The notes beneath the pieces were generated by a model. That model did no database searches and was not told where the DNA came from. It saw only the letters and a list, made by a program, of their open reading frames with translations. From JBEVJK01 sp040510195 (GTDB lineage Bacteria > Pseudomonadota > Alphaproteobacteria > Rhizobiales > Rhizobiaceae): a DNA stretch of 64,000 nucleotides. This document shows positions 43,539 through 52,387 of the stretch, one piece after another. The stretch is from assembly GCA_040510195.1 (NCBI GenBank), contig JBEVJK010000131.1, positions 31,690-95,689 on the forward strand. Direction: 5' to 3'. The translations under genes and the position numbers were made by a program. Within the stretch, counting starts at the first letter, position 1, and every line of letters begins with the position of its first letter.

Positions 43539-43627
43539 CATTCCGGCGATTGGGACAGGCTGAGCCGGTGGGCGCCGCTCAAACGTGAGTCGAGCGAACG
43601 CCGTCAGACCGCTGTTTTCTTACGCGA

Positions 43628-43807
43628 TCAGGCAAAGCTACCGAGCATATGCCCGCGCGAGGGCAGGTCGTAGGCCGTCGTCTGCCTCAGCTTGATGATC
43701 TCGGTCGCGGCCAGCAGGATCATTTCTCCCAGGTCGGCCTTCGTGAAGGCGTCCGGGTCCTTCGCCATATCCAGCAGCTCGGCGACGATGTCGCTCTGAT
43801 CTTCCAT
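43628..43807 (-). CDS. 59-residue hypothetical protein
   Basis: The frame starts ATG at 43807 and reads MEDQSDIVAELLDMAKDPDA, then FTKADLGEMILLAATEIIKL, ending RGHMLGSFA with TGA at 43628-43630. The sequence is a well-formed acidic helical protein with balanced composition, and an AGGAGCGAGGG site precedes the ATG. It was short enough to miss a 60-residue cut-off. No domain recognised. Its upstream region has two palindromic elements (43919-43959), which suggests regulation. Confidence 0.72.
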   Translation of the reverse strand: MEDQSDIVAELLDMAKDPDAFTKADLGEMILLAATEIIKLRQTTAYDLPSRGHMLGSFA

Positions 43808-43918
43808 CTCGATGCCCTCGCTCCTAACCCCGGCTCAATGTAGAACCGCGGCTCCCGCGCCTCACGTCAGGCATTCAGCCTCTCGCCCCCACCCTTCGGC
43901 TGAGGCTCAACCCTCGCG

Positions 43919-43959
43919 CTTAACCTTACCCGGTAGGGTTAAGTTAACGATTCGTTAGC
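43919..43959. promoter_or_regulatory. adjacent palindromes with a CtrA-like motif
   Basis: A 25-bp imperfect palindrome has arms CTTAACC (43919-43925) and GGTTAAG (43937-43943). It abuts GTTAACGA-T-TCGTTAGC (43943-43959). The second contains TTAA-N7-TTAG, one base from the TTAA-N7-TTAA consensus of CtrA in alphaproteobacteria. It lies between the DUF763 stop (43981) and the small gene starting at 43807, so it could be a terminator for the first or a promoter for the second. Confidence 0.4.
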
Positions 43960-43980
43960 GAAATCCCCAAAGCTCGGACA

Positions 43981-45305
43981 TCAATGATGCGGGGCGCGGG
44001 GAGCCACGGAGACGCGGCGGGGTCGCTGGGGAGCGTCGCCGCCTCGCGTCCCACCTTCGGGATCGACGGCGGCCGGCTGGCCGGGAGCGGTCTCCCAGCC
44101 GAAGACGCTGCGTCCTCCGACGAGGTGCGACTGGTCGCGCTCGCCGGCGACGAACTCCTTGAAGCTCGGGCCGGTGACGTAGCGCTCCAGGCGGCGCGCC
44201 TGCTCGTCGAGCCGGCCGAGTGCCGCGAGCTCGTCGCCCTGGCCGAGCCGGGCGCGCAACAGAGGACGCCGATCGTATCGTCATAGACCTTGGTCGGGAC
44301 GGGGAAGGGATGTCGGTCCTTGCCGCCATGGGCCAGCGAGAAGCGCGCCGGGTCCGAGAAGCGGCAAGGGGCGCCGTGAACGACCTCGGCAACCATGGCC
44401 AGCGCACGCACCGTGCGCGCGCCGACGCCCGGCACCAGCAGCAGCCCCGCATAGTCCTGCGGCCCGCGTTCGGCGGCGGCCGCGAGGGCTGCATGCAGGC
44501 GCCGCATGACGACGTCCTCCTCGCGAACGTCATGATGCGCCGGCATCACGAGATGCGGCAGTGTCGGCTGCAGCGGGGCGGGCGGGGCGGCGGAGCCGCG
44601 CTCCATGGCGGCCGCTTCGCGTACGATGCCGCCCGGGCCCAGCGCCTCCAGGAGGTCGAGCTGGCCGCGGCGCGAGGGCGCTGCGCGGCGGTCCGTCAGG
44701 TTGACGATCTCGCCCTGAGCGCGGCCCTCGATGGCGGCGTGGGGGGCGTCGACGAAGTCACCCAGGCGTTCGGACAGCCAGTGATAGCGGCGCGCCTGGC
44801 GGAGGTCGCCGTTCATGCCCTGCTGGACGACCACCCACTTGGCGTCGTCGGCGACGATGAAGCCATGCAGATAGAGGTCGAAGCCGTCCTGCACGGCGGC
44901 GCTGTCGACCTTGGCGACGAGCCGGCTGGCGGTGGCCAGGCGGCCGCCGTCGAAGCCGACGCGCTCGCCGATCAAAGCGAGCTCGTGCGGGGTCTTGCGC
45001 GACTGGGCGCCGCGGCCGCCGCAGACATGCAGCCCGAGCTCTGCCGACATGGGAGCCAGGCCGCGCTTCAGCGCGCCGACCACGCTGGTCGTGATGCCCG
45101 AGGAGTGCCAATCCATGCCCATCACGGCGCCGAAGGACTGGAACCAGAACGGATGCGACAGACGGCGCAGCAGCTCGTCGCGGCCGTAGTGCTCGATCAC
45201 GGCCTGGCAGATCAGCGCGCCGAGCCGGGCCATCCGTTCGCTGAGCCAGCGCGGCACCTTGCCGCCGTGGAGCGGCAGGTCAGCACTTCCGGTTCGTCCA
45301 GCCAA
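43981..45305 (-). pseudogene. DUF763 domain protein, frameshifted near its C-terminus
   Basis: The first 350 residues, from a TTG start at 45305 (site AAGGGAG), form a normal DUF763 protein: AGRTGSADLPLHGGKVPRWL, HPFWFQSFGAVMGMDWHSSG, GKDRHPFPVPTKVYDDTIGV. A change to the next frame near 44250-44262 is then needed to continue as RARLGQGDELAALGRLDEQA and YVTGPSFKEFVAGERDQSHL to the stop at 43981. One missing base in the GC-rich TGTTGCGCGCCCGG stretch explains it. Without correction the protein would end in a 100-residue nonsense tail. A helix-hairpin-helix-like LLVPGVGARTVRALAMV suggests nucleic-acid binding. Function of the family is unknown. Confidence 0.82.
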
Positions 45306-45534
45306 GGCCGCTCCCTTCGTCGAAGTCCCGTGACAGATATGGAGGGTCGGGTGCCGGCGGTCAAACGGAGTCAAGTCTGCTCCTGCCTTTGCGCGCAGCG
45401 CTTGAACGCAGCGCCGGCCTATGGAAGAAAGGGACGAAGGGACGCGCCCTGCGCGGACCGCACCTGGCCTCTCGGAAGGAGCGACCAGGTCACGGTTCGC
45501 GGGGGGAGTTCTTTTTGCGGGTGAATGATTCGCC

Positions 45535-46938
45535 GTGGGACGGTTCCGTCAGCTTCTCGACCGTTGGAACACGCGTTCCCTGACGACCCAGTTCCTGCTG
45601 GCCGGCGGTCTCGCCTCGCTGCTCGCGATGGTGGTGGTCGGTATCCTCGTCAGAAACCTCATCGCCACCAGCGTCACCCAGAACTCGGCGGCGGCGACGG
45701 CGCTCTACGTGGACAGCGTGATCGCGCCGCTTCTGCCCGACATGCGCGCCGCCGACGTGCTGGACGAAACGGTGGCCCACGCACTGGACGAAACGCTCGG
45801 ACAGGGTGCGCTGGGCCGCCGGCTCTACTCGTTCCGCCTGTGGCGCAAGGACGGCACGATTCTGTATTCGAAGGAGAAGGACCTGGTCGGAAAGACCTTC
45901 CCGCCGAGCGACGACCTGGCGCGGGCTTTCACCGGCGAGCTGGTCGCCAATTTCGATGCCGTCGACGATCCGGAAAGCGAGGCCGAGATCGAAAGCGCCC
46001 TGCCGCTGCTCGAGATCTACAACCCGGTGCTGCAGCCGTGGTCGGGCGAGGTGGTGGCCGTATCGGAGTTCTACGAGGTCGCGCCCGACTTCAGGGCAAG
46101 CCTGCGGCGGGCGGTGGTGTGGAGCTGGGTGGCGGTCATCCTGATGACGCTCGGCTTCTTCCTGATCCTCTTCGCCATCGTGGTGCGCGGCAGCCGCAAG
46201 ATCGACAGCCAGAGCCGCGCGCTGGAAGAACGGGTGAGAGAGCTGTCGGACCTGCTCGGCCAGAACCGGGCGCTGCGCCTCAGGGTCCAGCGCGCCTCGC
46301 AGAGGGCGACGGCGCTCAACGAACGCTATCTCAGGCGCATCGGCGCCGACCTGCACGACGGCCCGGCGCAGATGGTGGCGCTGGCCGCGCTCAAGCTGGA
46401 CAGCGGGGCGCTGGTGCGGCCGAACGGGTCTGCCACCATCCGCGAACGCGAGGTGAGCGCCATCAAGAGCAATCTCGACGAAGCGATGCGCGAGATCCGC
46501 AACATCTGCAACGGGCTGATGCTGCCGCAGATCGAGGCGGCCGACCTCGCCGGGCTGCTCACGCGTGCCGTGCGCGCCCATGAGGAACGCACCGACACCA
46601 AGGTCGGGCTGTCGATCTCGGACAAGCCGCCGGGGCTCTCCGCCCCGGCCAAGCTCTGCATCTACCGCTTCGTGCAGGAGGCGCTCAACAACGGCTTCCG
46701 GCACGGCGGCGGGCTGTCGCAGGGGGTCCGGCAGGACTATGCGGCAGGGCGCCTCACGATCGAGGTCAGCGACCGCGGCCCCGGTTTCGATCGTGCCGCC
46801 ACGCGGCCGGACGCGCTTGGCCTCGCCGGCCTGACCGAACGGATCGAGAGCCTCGGCGGGACGCTGGGCATCGAGACCTCGGAAGAGGGAACGACGGTCC
46901 GCATGTCGCTGAATTTGGAGGAGCTGGAGAAGGCATGA
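45535..46938 (+). CDS. NarL/DegS-type sensor histidine kinase
   Basis: A 467-residue membrane kinase. TM1 is about residues 20-42 (LAGGLASLLAMVVVGILV), followed by a periplasmic sensor loop of about 150 residues. TM2 is about 200-222 (VAVILMTLGFFLILFAIVV), then a coiled-coil linker. The HisKA_3 phospho-acceptor is in IGADLHDGPAQMVALAALKL. The ATPase has N-box VQEALNNGFRHGG, G1 VSDRGPGFDRAA and GLAGLTERIESLGG. GTG 45535 is the best start although its ribosome site is weak. Its stop overlaps the response-regulator start by 4 bp. The signal is unknown. Confidence 0.9.
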   Translation: MGRFRQLLDRWNTRSLTTQFLLAGGLASLLAMVVVGILVRNLIATSVTQNSAAATALYVDSVIAPLLPDMRAADVLDETVAHALDETLGQGALGRRLYSFRLWRKDGTILYSKEKDLVGKTFPPSDDLARAFTGELVANFDAVDDPESEAEIESALPLLEIYNPVLQPWSGEVVAVSEFYEVAPDFRASLRRAVVWSWVAVILMTLGFFLILFAIVVRGSRKIDSQSRALEERVRELSDLLGQNRALRLRVQRASQRATALNERYLRRIGADLHDGPAQMVALAALKLDSGALVRPNGSATIREREVSAIKSNLDEAMREIRNICNGLMLPQIEAADLAGLLTRAVRAHEERTDTKVGLSISDKPPGLSAPAKLCIYRFVQEALNNGFRHGGGLSQGVRQDYAAGRLTIEVSDRGPGFDRAATRPDALGLAGLTERIESLGGTLGIETSEEGTTVRMSLNLEELEKA

Positions 46939-47606
46939 CGCCCACAATCAGGCTGGCACTGATCGACGATCACCCGCTGTTCCGCGAGGGCGTGGCGAGG
47001 ACCCTTTCGGAGATCGGCGGCTTTCAGGTCATCGGCGAGGGCAGCACCAAGGACGACGCGCTGCGCATCGCTGCCGAAAAGCGCCCCGACATCATGCTGA
47101 TGGACATCTCCATGCCGGGTGGCGGTCTCAATGCGATCGCTCCGATCCTCCAGCAGAATCCGCAGCAGCGGATCGTCCTGCTCACCGTGTCCGAGGCGCG
47201 GGACGACGTCATCTCCGCGCTGCAGAGCGGCGCCAAGGGCTATGTGCTGAAGGGCGTTGGCTCGCGGGCGCTGGCCGACATCCTGCGGACGGTGGCGGCC
47301 GGCGAGAACTATGTGTCGCCGGCGCTGTCGGCCCGGCTGCTCTCGAACCTCTCGGCACTCACGGCAAAGAGCCCGGAGACCGACCTGGTCGGAGAGCTCA
47401 GCGAGCGCGAGCGGGCCATCCTGGAACTGGTCGCCGCGGGGCTGAGCAACAAGCGGGTCGGCCTGAAGCTCGATCTGCACGAGAAGACCGTCAAGCACCA
47501 CCTGACCCGAATCTACGCCAAGCTCAAGGTGAGCAACCGGACAGAGGCGGCCATGGCGCTGCGCAATGCCGCCGACAGGGGCGGCACGGGGCTTTCCCAC
47601 CCCTGA
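46935..47606 (+). CDS. NarL/FixJ-family response regulator
   Basis: A 223-residue regulator. The receiver domain has acidic pair ALIDDHPLFREGVART, phospho-Asp in PDIMLMDISMPGG, and Lys in GAKGYVLKGVGSR. The LuxR-type HTH (about residues 150-212) reads LSERERAILELVAAGLSNKR and EKTVKHHLTRIYAKLKVSNR. It is translationally coupled to the kinase gene. Targets are unknown; the secreted low-complexity protein gene immediately downstream, on the opposite strand, is one candidate. Confidence 0.92.
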   Translation: MTPTIRLALIDDHPLFREGVARTLSEIGGFQVIGEGSTKDDALRIAAEKRPDIMLMDISMPGGGLNAIAPILQQNPQQRIVLLTVSEARDDVISALQSGAKGYVLKGVGSRALADILRTVAAGENYVSPALSARLLSNLSALTAKSPETDLVGELSERERAILELVAAGLSNKRVGLKLDLHEKTVKHHLTRIYAKLKVSNRTEAAMALRNAADRGGTGLSHP

Positions 47607-47609
47607 CCG

Positions 47610-48212
47610 TCAGCCCCGCATTCCGCGCAACCTTGTCGTGTCGGCGCCGGTGGCGGGCCGGTTGACGATGGTGCGACCACGGGAATCCTTCATTTCGTAG
47701 CGGCCGTCGGTCACCGTCTCCTTCATCCCGTTCCGGTGCAGGACCTCGACATTGGGGCCATCGACCTTGACGCGGTCGCGCGTCGACGGGTTGACGGCCT
47801 GCCCCCCGCTCGAAGGCTGGCCCGCCGAAACGCCCGAGCCGCCCGAACCGGCAGCGCGTGCGCTGCTGCCGGCGCCCGAGCTCTTGCCGGCACCCGATGC
47901 CTGGCCGGCACCTTGGCCGCTACCCGAACCTTTTCCCTTGCCATTGTTCGAGCCCTGACCGGCGCCCTTCGCGGGCCCATTGGCGTTTCCCTTGCCATTG
48001 CCTTTGCCATTGGCGTTCCCATTGGCATTGCCCTTGCCTTTTCCTTCGCTCTTGCCAGCGCCACCTTCCTTGGCGTGCGCGGCGTCGGGCGGGAAAGGCG
48101 GGGAAAGGCCGATCGGACCGGCCAGCAGGGCGAGCAGAAGAACTGTCGCCGCGCCGTGCCGCCGGGTGGCGGGCGATCGCGCCATCGGTGATTTGGAGGC
48201 CTCCATGTCCAT
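47610..48212 (-). CDS. secreted low-complexity Gly/Asn/Lys/Ser-rich protein
   Basis: A 200-residue protein with a signal peptide (GAATVLLLALLAGPIGLSPP, cleaved about residue 43 after DAAHA). It then has about 85 residues built from GKG, GNANG and GAGxS units (NANGNANGKGNGKGNANG), and a compact C-terminal segment VKVDGPNVEVLHRNGMKETV, ending GRTIVNRPATGADTTRLRGM. The C-terminal part resembles short domains seen in rhizobial secreted proteins. The repeats suggest an extended, flexible linker or surface/matrix protein. It is convergent with the response regulator (3-bp gap). Confidence 0.8.
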   Translation of the reverse strand: MDMEASKSPMARSPATRRHGAATVLLLALLAGPIGLSPPFPPDAAHAKEGGAGKSEGKGKGNANGNANGKGNGKGNANGPAKGAGQGSNNGKGKGSGSGQGAGQASGAGKSSGAGSSARAAGSGGSGVSAGQPSSGGQAVNPSTRDRVKVDGPNVEVLHRNGMKETVTDGRYEMKDSRGRTIVNRPATGADTTRLRGMRG

Positions 48213-48443
48213 GGCTCGCTCCCGCTGTCCCACATCATGGCGACAGTCGCTTCCAGGCGCCATACGGCGAAGGGCCTTACCCTTCCGCAGGCTATCGGGC
48301 AACGCACGCCGCCTCGCCGTGTTCCTTGCGATCCAGGCGTCGGACCATTGCGTCCGGGGTGTGGGACCAACGGCCCTGCCGCGGCAGACGATCGGACGCC
48401 CGGGACGAGGGCTTTCCGGCGCGCCGTGACGGGAGCCGGCAGA

Positions 48444-49247
48444 TCAGCGCGTCGCCGTGAACAGAAAATAGTCGATCGTCCCGAACAGCCGGCCTGCATG
48501 GGCCAGGTCGGCAATGCCTGCCTGCCAGGCAGCCAGCTCTTCGGCGGAGATCGCTCCGTCTTTCTGCGCGTTCATGGCAACGCTGTCGAAATACTCCCTG
48601 CCGAGCGCCTGCGGAAAGACGACGACGCGGGTCGCCATTGCCACCGAGCGGAAACCCAGGTCGCCCAGCATCGACCGAAGGGTGCCAGGAAGCCAGCTCT
48701 GCGCGACGGCGGTGTCGGCCTCGTGCGCCACGGCCCGCCGCACCAAAGCGCGATCGGGCAGGTTGACGGTCGTCGTGCCGAAATCCGGCTCGATGAGAGC
48801 AAGCGTCCCGCCCGGGCTCAGCACCCGCTGCATCTCGGCCACGGCGCCGCGGACGTCGTGCAGGTAGATGAGGAGCCGCTCGGCGCGAACGTGGTCGAAG
48901 GCAGCGTCGGGGTAGGGAAGCGCCTCCGCCTTGCCGACGCGGTAGTCGATCGCCAGGCGCGCCGCGGCGGCCCGCCGCCGGGCCTCGTCGATGAAATGCG
49001 CGCTGGCGTCGATGCCGGCGACAGGCGGCGACGGTCCGACCCGTTGCGAGAGCCGCACCGTCTCCAGTCCGAAGCCGCAGCCGACGTCGAGCACGTGCGA
49101 ACCCGGCGCGACCATCGCCCGTTCGATTTCCTTCAACTCCTGAAGCTCCGCGATGGCGTCGAAGGCAATCAGCGCCTCGACGAAGGTGTCGAGATCGCCG
49201 ACCCCGTCGATGGACGTGAATGCATGCAGGGACAGATCTTCCGTCAC
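48444..49247 (-). CDS. class I SAM-dependent methyltransferase
   Basis: A 267-residue methyltransferase. SAM motif I is VLDVGCGFGLETVRLSQRVG, followed by VAGIDASAHFIDEARRRAAA, FDHVRAERLLIYLHDVRGAV and LSPGGTLALIEPDFGTTTVN. The GTG start at 49247 has a GGGAGGTGG site 5 bp upstream. It lies 16 bp after the stop of the maleylacetate-reductase-like gene, so the two may be cotranscribed. The acceptor substrate is unknown (UbiE/small-molecule type). Confidence 0.87.
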   Translation of the reverse strand: MTEDLSLHAFTSIDGVGDLDTFVEALIAFDAIAELQELKEIERAMVAPGSHVLDVGCGFGLETVRLSQRVGPSPPVAGIDASAHFIDEARRRAAAARLAIDYRVGKAEALPYPDAAFDHVRAERLLIYLHDVRGAVAEMQRVLSPGGTLALIEPDFGTTTVNLPDRALVRRAVAHEADTAVAQSWLPGTLRSMLGDLGFRSVAMATRVVVFPQALGREYFDSVAMNAQKDGAISAEELAAWQAGIADLAHAGRLFGTIDYFLFTATR

Positions 49248-49263
49248 GGAGCCACCTCCCAGG

Positions 49264-50328
49264 TCACTCGGCTGCCGGTCGCTTGCCCTGCCAAGCGTCC
49301 TGCAGCAGGTCGCGGACGAGGGCGGGGTCGAAAGGGCGCGGGTTTGGATAGGGGTTGCGCGTCGCCAGCTCGGCAGCGCGGTCGAGGTCGCCCGCCTTGA
49401 GGCCCAGCTCGCGGAGGCTCGAAGGGGCGCCAAGGCGCTTGGCGAAATCATAAAGCGCCGGCCCGGGCGGGCCGCCGAACAGGGTTGCGACCGGCTGCAG
49501 CAGCTGCCCTGCCACCTTGGCGTTGAACCCCACCGTGTGCGGCAGCATGACCGCATGGGTCTCCGCATGCGGGAGGTCGAAGCTGCCGCCCAGCACGTGG
49601 CAGAGCTTGTGATGGAGCGACATCGACACCTGGCCCAGCACGGATCCGCACAGCCAGGCGCCGTAGAGCGCGGTCTCGCGCGCCTCGATGTCGGTGGGCG
49701 CGGCCACGATGGCAGGCAGGGCGACGTGGAGCGCCCGCAGGCCCTCGGCGGCCATCAGAGACGCGATCGGGTTGCGGTCCTCGGCATAGAGACCCTCGGC
49801 GGCGTGCGCCATGGCGTTGAGGCCGCTGGTCACGCTGATCGTCTTGGGCAGCCCCAGCGTGAGCTCGGGATCGTAGAGGACGACCTGGGGAACAACCTTC
49901 GGGTCGCGCAGGGTGGTCTTCGCGCCGCCCTCGGTCTCGCCCAGGATCGGCGTCACCTCGGAGCCGGCATAGGTGGTGGGCACGGCGATTTGCGGCAGGC
50001 CGCTTCGCAACGCCAGCGCCTTGCCGAGCCCGATCGTCGACCCGCCGCCCAGCGAAACGAAGCAATCGGCGGCGCTTTCGGCCGCTGCGGCGAGCGCCTC
50101 CGCCGTCACCTCGACGGGCGTGTGCATGGCTGCGCCGGCAAAGGCGCCGGCGGCGAGCCCGCCCAGGCGATTCGCGAGCGCTTTGCCCACAGCGGCCTGG
50201 CCGGGCGTGGTCAGCACCATGGCCCTGCCGCAGCCGAGCTTCGTCACCCAGGCGCCCACCTGCGCGCTCGCGCCTCGGCCGAACACGATGTGTGCAGCAC
50301 TTCCCTGATAAATGAAGCCGAGCGTCAT
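49264..50328 (-). CDS. iron-containing alcohol dehydrogenase, maleylacetate-reductase-like
   Basis: A 354-residue type III alcohol dehydrogenase. The NAD site is CFVSLGGGSTIGLGKALALR, then IAVPTTYAGSEVTPILGETE. The metal/catalytic region is SLHHKLCHVLGGSFDLPHAE and THAVMLPHTVGFN. The N-terminus YQGSAAHIVFGRGASAQVG and overall length fit maleylacetate reductases, which act in resorcinol and chloroaromatic breakdown. No dioxygenase partner is nearby, so the substrate is uncertain. It is first of a probable two-gene unit with the methyltransferase. Confidence 0.87.
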   Translation of the reverse strand: MTLGFIYQGSAAHIVFGRGASAQVGAWVTKLGCGRAMVLTTPGQAAVGKALANRLGGLAAGAFAGAAMHTPVEVTAEALAAAAESAADCFVSLGGGSTIGLGKALALRSGLPQIAVPTTYAGSEVTPILGETEGGAKTTLRDPKVVPQVVLYDPELTLGLPKTISVTSGLNAMAHAAEGLYAEDRNPIASLMAAEGLRALHVALPAIVAAPTDIEARETALYGAWLCGSVLGQVSMSLHHKLCHVLGGSFDLPHAETHAVMLPHTVGFNAKVAGQLLQPVATLFGGPPGPALYDFAKRLGAPSSLRELGLKAGDLDRAAELATRNPYPNPRPFDPALVRDLLQDAWQGKRPAAE

Positions 50329-50397
50329 GCCTGACGCGCTCCTAGAGCCAGAATCCAGGCAGACCCCGCGCTGCGGCGACCCGGCCCGGACGATCGA

Positions 50398-50901
50398 TCA
50401 TGACACGAGCGACACCAGGAGCGCGTCAATGAAGCGCTCGTCGCGCGACAGGCTCTCGCGGATGATGTCGGACTGGCTGAGATAGGAACCCTTCCGCCGC
50501 GCCTCCTCGGCGGTGCGGCATGGACAGGCGAGGAGCTCCAGCGCGCGATCCTTCTCGGCCTGGTCGAGCCTCGCCCGGTCGCGCTCGAGCTTTTCGAGGC
50601 CGTGCGTCCGGCGCACCGAGAGCCACTGCTTGCGCTCTGCTGGGTCTTGCCCGAGCCAAGCACGGCAGACCTGAGCCGGAAACGCCTGCGCGATCGCCTG
50701 CTCGACGCCGTCGAGGCGGCTGCAGGCCGATTCGAACGCCGCGGCCGCCTGCTTGTGCCGGTCGATCAGCTCCCGGAGCGTCGTCGCGCCCTCGCTGGCG
50801 GCAAGGGCGGGCACGGGCAGCGCCGCGGCGAGCGCGGCGGCGGGCAGCGCGAGGACGCGGCGGCGGGACGGCGCGGCGTCGGAGTGGTGTCTTGGGGCCA
50901 T
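50398..50901 (-). CDS. hypothetical exported protein with Tat-like signal
   Basis: A 167-residue protein with an N-terminal twin-arginine-type leader SRRRVLALPAAALAAALPVP (cleaved about residue 35 at ALAAS). A helical, charged mature domain follows: TTLRELIDRHKQAAAAFESA and TAEEARRKGSYLSQSDIIRE. Four cysteines are spread through it (SACSR, AQVCRA, LACPC). Similar short proteins occur widely in rhizobial genomes and phage-rich regions without assigned function. It is in the same orientation as the upstream lipoprotein gene. Confidence 0.7.
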   Translation of the reverse strand: MAPRHHSDAAPSRRRVLALPAAALAAALPVPALAASEGATTLRELIDRHKQAAAAFESACSRLDGVEQAIAQAFPAQVCRAWLGQDPAERKQWLSVRRTHGLEKLERDRARLDQAEKDRALELLACPCRTAEEARRKGSYLSQSDIIRESLSRDERFIDALLVSLVS

Positions 50902-51020
50902 AAGGGCTCCTTCCTGCGGTCACAGCGGTCGCTCAGAGCGACCAAATCACCGCAAGATTAGCACGCACCTCGCCGGCGGTGTGTCAGGAGACTTGCCGCT
51001 CGGGCGAGGTCAGGCTTGCG

Positions 51021-51194
51021 TCAGCACCTGTCCGAGCGGGAATCGGGCATGTAGACGGGGCAAGGGCCCGTGCCCGCGTATTGTGAGTAAAGGGCCGGGC
51101 CATGGGTCGGGCCCATGTCGTCGTACTGGCAGCCGGTGAGCGCCGCCAGCAAGCCTGCGAAGGCCAGAACGAGCGCCAGGGGTTTGTTCCTCAT
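51021..51194 (-). CDS. 57-residue lipoprotein
   Basis: The frame starts ATG at 51194 and reads MRNKPLALVLAFAGLLAALT, then GCQYDDMGPTHGPALYSQYA, ending YMPDSRSDRC with TGA at 51021-51023. The lipobox LTGC (Cys22) is clear, and a GAAGGGA ribosome site precedes the start. The mature part is about 36 residues with two further cysteines. It was too short for a 60-residue cut-off. Small lipoproteins of this kind are common in Rhizobiales and have no known function. Confidence 0.72.
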   Translation of the reverse strand: MRNKPLALVLAFAGLLAALTGCQYDDMGPTHGPALYSQYAGTGPCPVYMPDSRSDRC

Positions 51195-51313
51195 TCTCGA
51201 TCATCCCTTCGAAAAAGCGTCCCGGCTTTAAGCTTAACCTGTGCGAGGCGCGATCGCGACGTGAACGGGGGCGAACCTTCGACGAACAAAGAGAGTAGAA
51301 AGGGAGGCTGTTG

Positions 51314-52306
51314 CTATGTTGCAACGGCCAGGGACCCTGCCGGAACGCCTTCGCTGCGTGCGGTAATGGGCAGCGAGCCGGCGAGCAGACCGACCAGCCA
51401 GGCCAGGCCGGCGTCCATCATCGCGGCGGCCGGCGCGACTGCGTTGAGCTGAAACGTCGGCAGCGCGAGCGGGGCTTCCACGGCCACGACACGGAACCTC
51501 GCAGCATGCATGGCGACGAATCTCCGTGGAAGGGCGGCGACCAGATCGGTGTCGGCGACGATGGCGAGCGCGAACATGAAGCTCGGGACGGTCAAGGCGA
51601 TCCGCCGCGACAAGCCTTGCTGCGAAAGCAGCTCGTCCACGAAGCCATGGGGATCTCCCGTGAACGAGACCACCGCATGCTGCAGAGCGCAATAACAATC
51701 CAGTGTCGGATCCTCTGCGAACGGATGGCCGGAACGGGCGGCGACGACGAAATCCTCATCGTAGAGCCGGCGGACATGAAAACGCGCCGGAACGTGGCCG
51801 GAAGGAATGACGGCGACGTCCATGGCGCCCGACTCCAGTTCGGCGAAGACGCCTCGCCAAGCCCGTTCGGGCGAGGTTTCCCCGGCCAGCGGAAGCAACT
51901 GGCGAATGGCGATATCGACGCCCGGCGCGCTCTCGCGCAGCGCGGCGAGAAGCGGTGAAAGGAACGGGGCCGAGGCGCCGTCGGGCGCGCCGATCGTGAA
52001 CCGCCGGGTCGATGTGGCCGGATCGAACGGCTCGGCGGTGGCGACGACGCTCCGCACCCGAGCCAGGATTTCGGAGATCGGACCTGAAAGCTCCAGCGCC
52101 CGCGCCGTGGGGACGACGCCTTTCGGGGTCCGGATGAACAGCGGATCGTTGAGCAGGCGGCGCAGCCGCCCAAGCGCGTGACTGACGGCCGACGGCGTAA
52201 CGTTCAAATGGGCGGCCGCCCGCCCGACATGGCACTCGCCCAGGACGACCTCGAAAAGGACCAGCAAATTGAGGTCTATCCGGGCGAGGTTAATTCTGTT
52301 CAGCAT
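51314..52306 (-). CDS. LysR-family transcriptional regulator
   Basis: A 330-residue regulator of NodD/LysR type. The N-terminal HTH is ARIDLNLLVLFEVVLGECHV, with GRAAAHLNVTPSAVSHALGR and LRRLLNDPLFIRTPKGVVPT. The effector domain starts about residue 95 (RRFTIGAPDGASAPFLSPLL). It is divergent from the SnoaL-like gene, whose promoter it probably controls across an 81-bp gap. It overlaps no other gene. Effector unknown. Confidence 0.9.
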   Translation of the reverse strand: MLNRINLARIDLNLLVLFEVVLGECHVGRAAAHLNVTPSAVSHALGRLRRLLNDPLFIRTPKGVVPTARALELSGPISEILARVRSVVATAEPFDPATSTRRFTIGAPDGASAPFLSPLLAALRESAPGVDIAIRQLLPLAGETSPERAWRGVFAELESGAMDVAVIPSGHVPARFHVRRLYDEDFVVAARSGHPFAEDPTLDCYCALQHAVVSFTGDPHGFVDELLSQQGLSRRIALTVPSFMFALAIVADTDLVAALPRRFVAMHAARFRVVAVEAPLALPTFQLNAVAPAAAMMDAGLAWLVGLLAGSLPITARSEGVPAGSLAVAT

Positions 52307-52387
52307 GTCGCTGAGAACGTATCACTGGATTCATCCACGGTGAAGTGCGATCTCCTCTTGACGCCCATCGCTTCAAGGAGAATCTCG

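Larger units (their letters stand above)
42743..43627. other. 885-bp region without a convincing protein gene
   Basis: Frames here are short, change strand and lack ribosome sites. The region holds the promoter side of the outer-membrane gene, a 10-bp perfect inverted repeat at 43196-43236 and an intrinsic terminator at 43482-43538 on the plus strand. An ACCTCCTT stretch, complementary to a ribosome-binding site, is at 43316-43323. At least one noncoding RNA seems likely. Confidence 0.5.

Noticed and set aside
47830..48050. CRISPR-like short repeats
   Set aside because: The repetition is a codon-level low-complexity Gly/Asn/Lys region inside an exported protein, with no constant repeat and spacer pattern.
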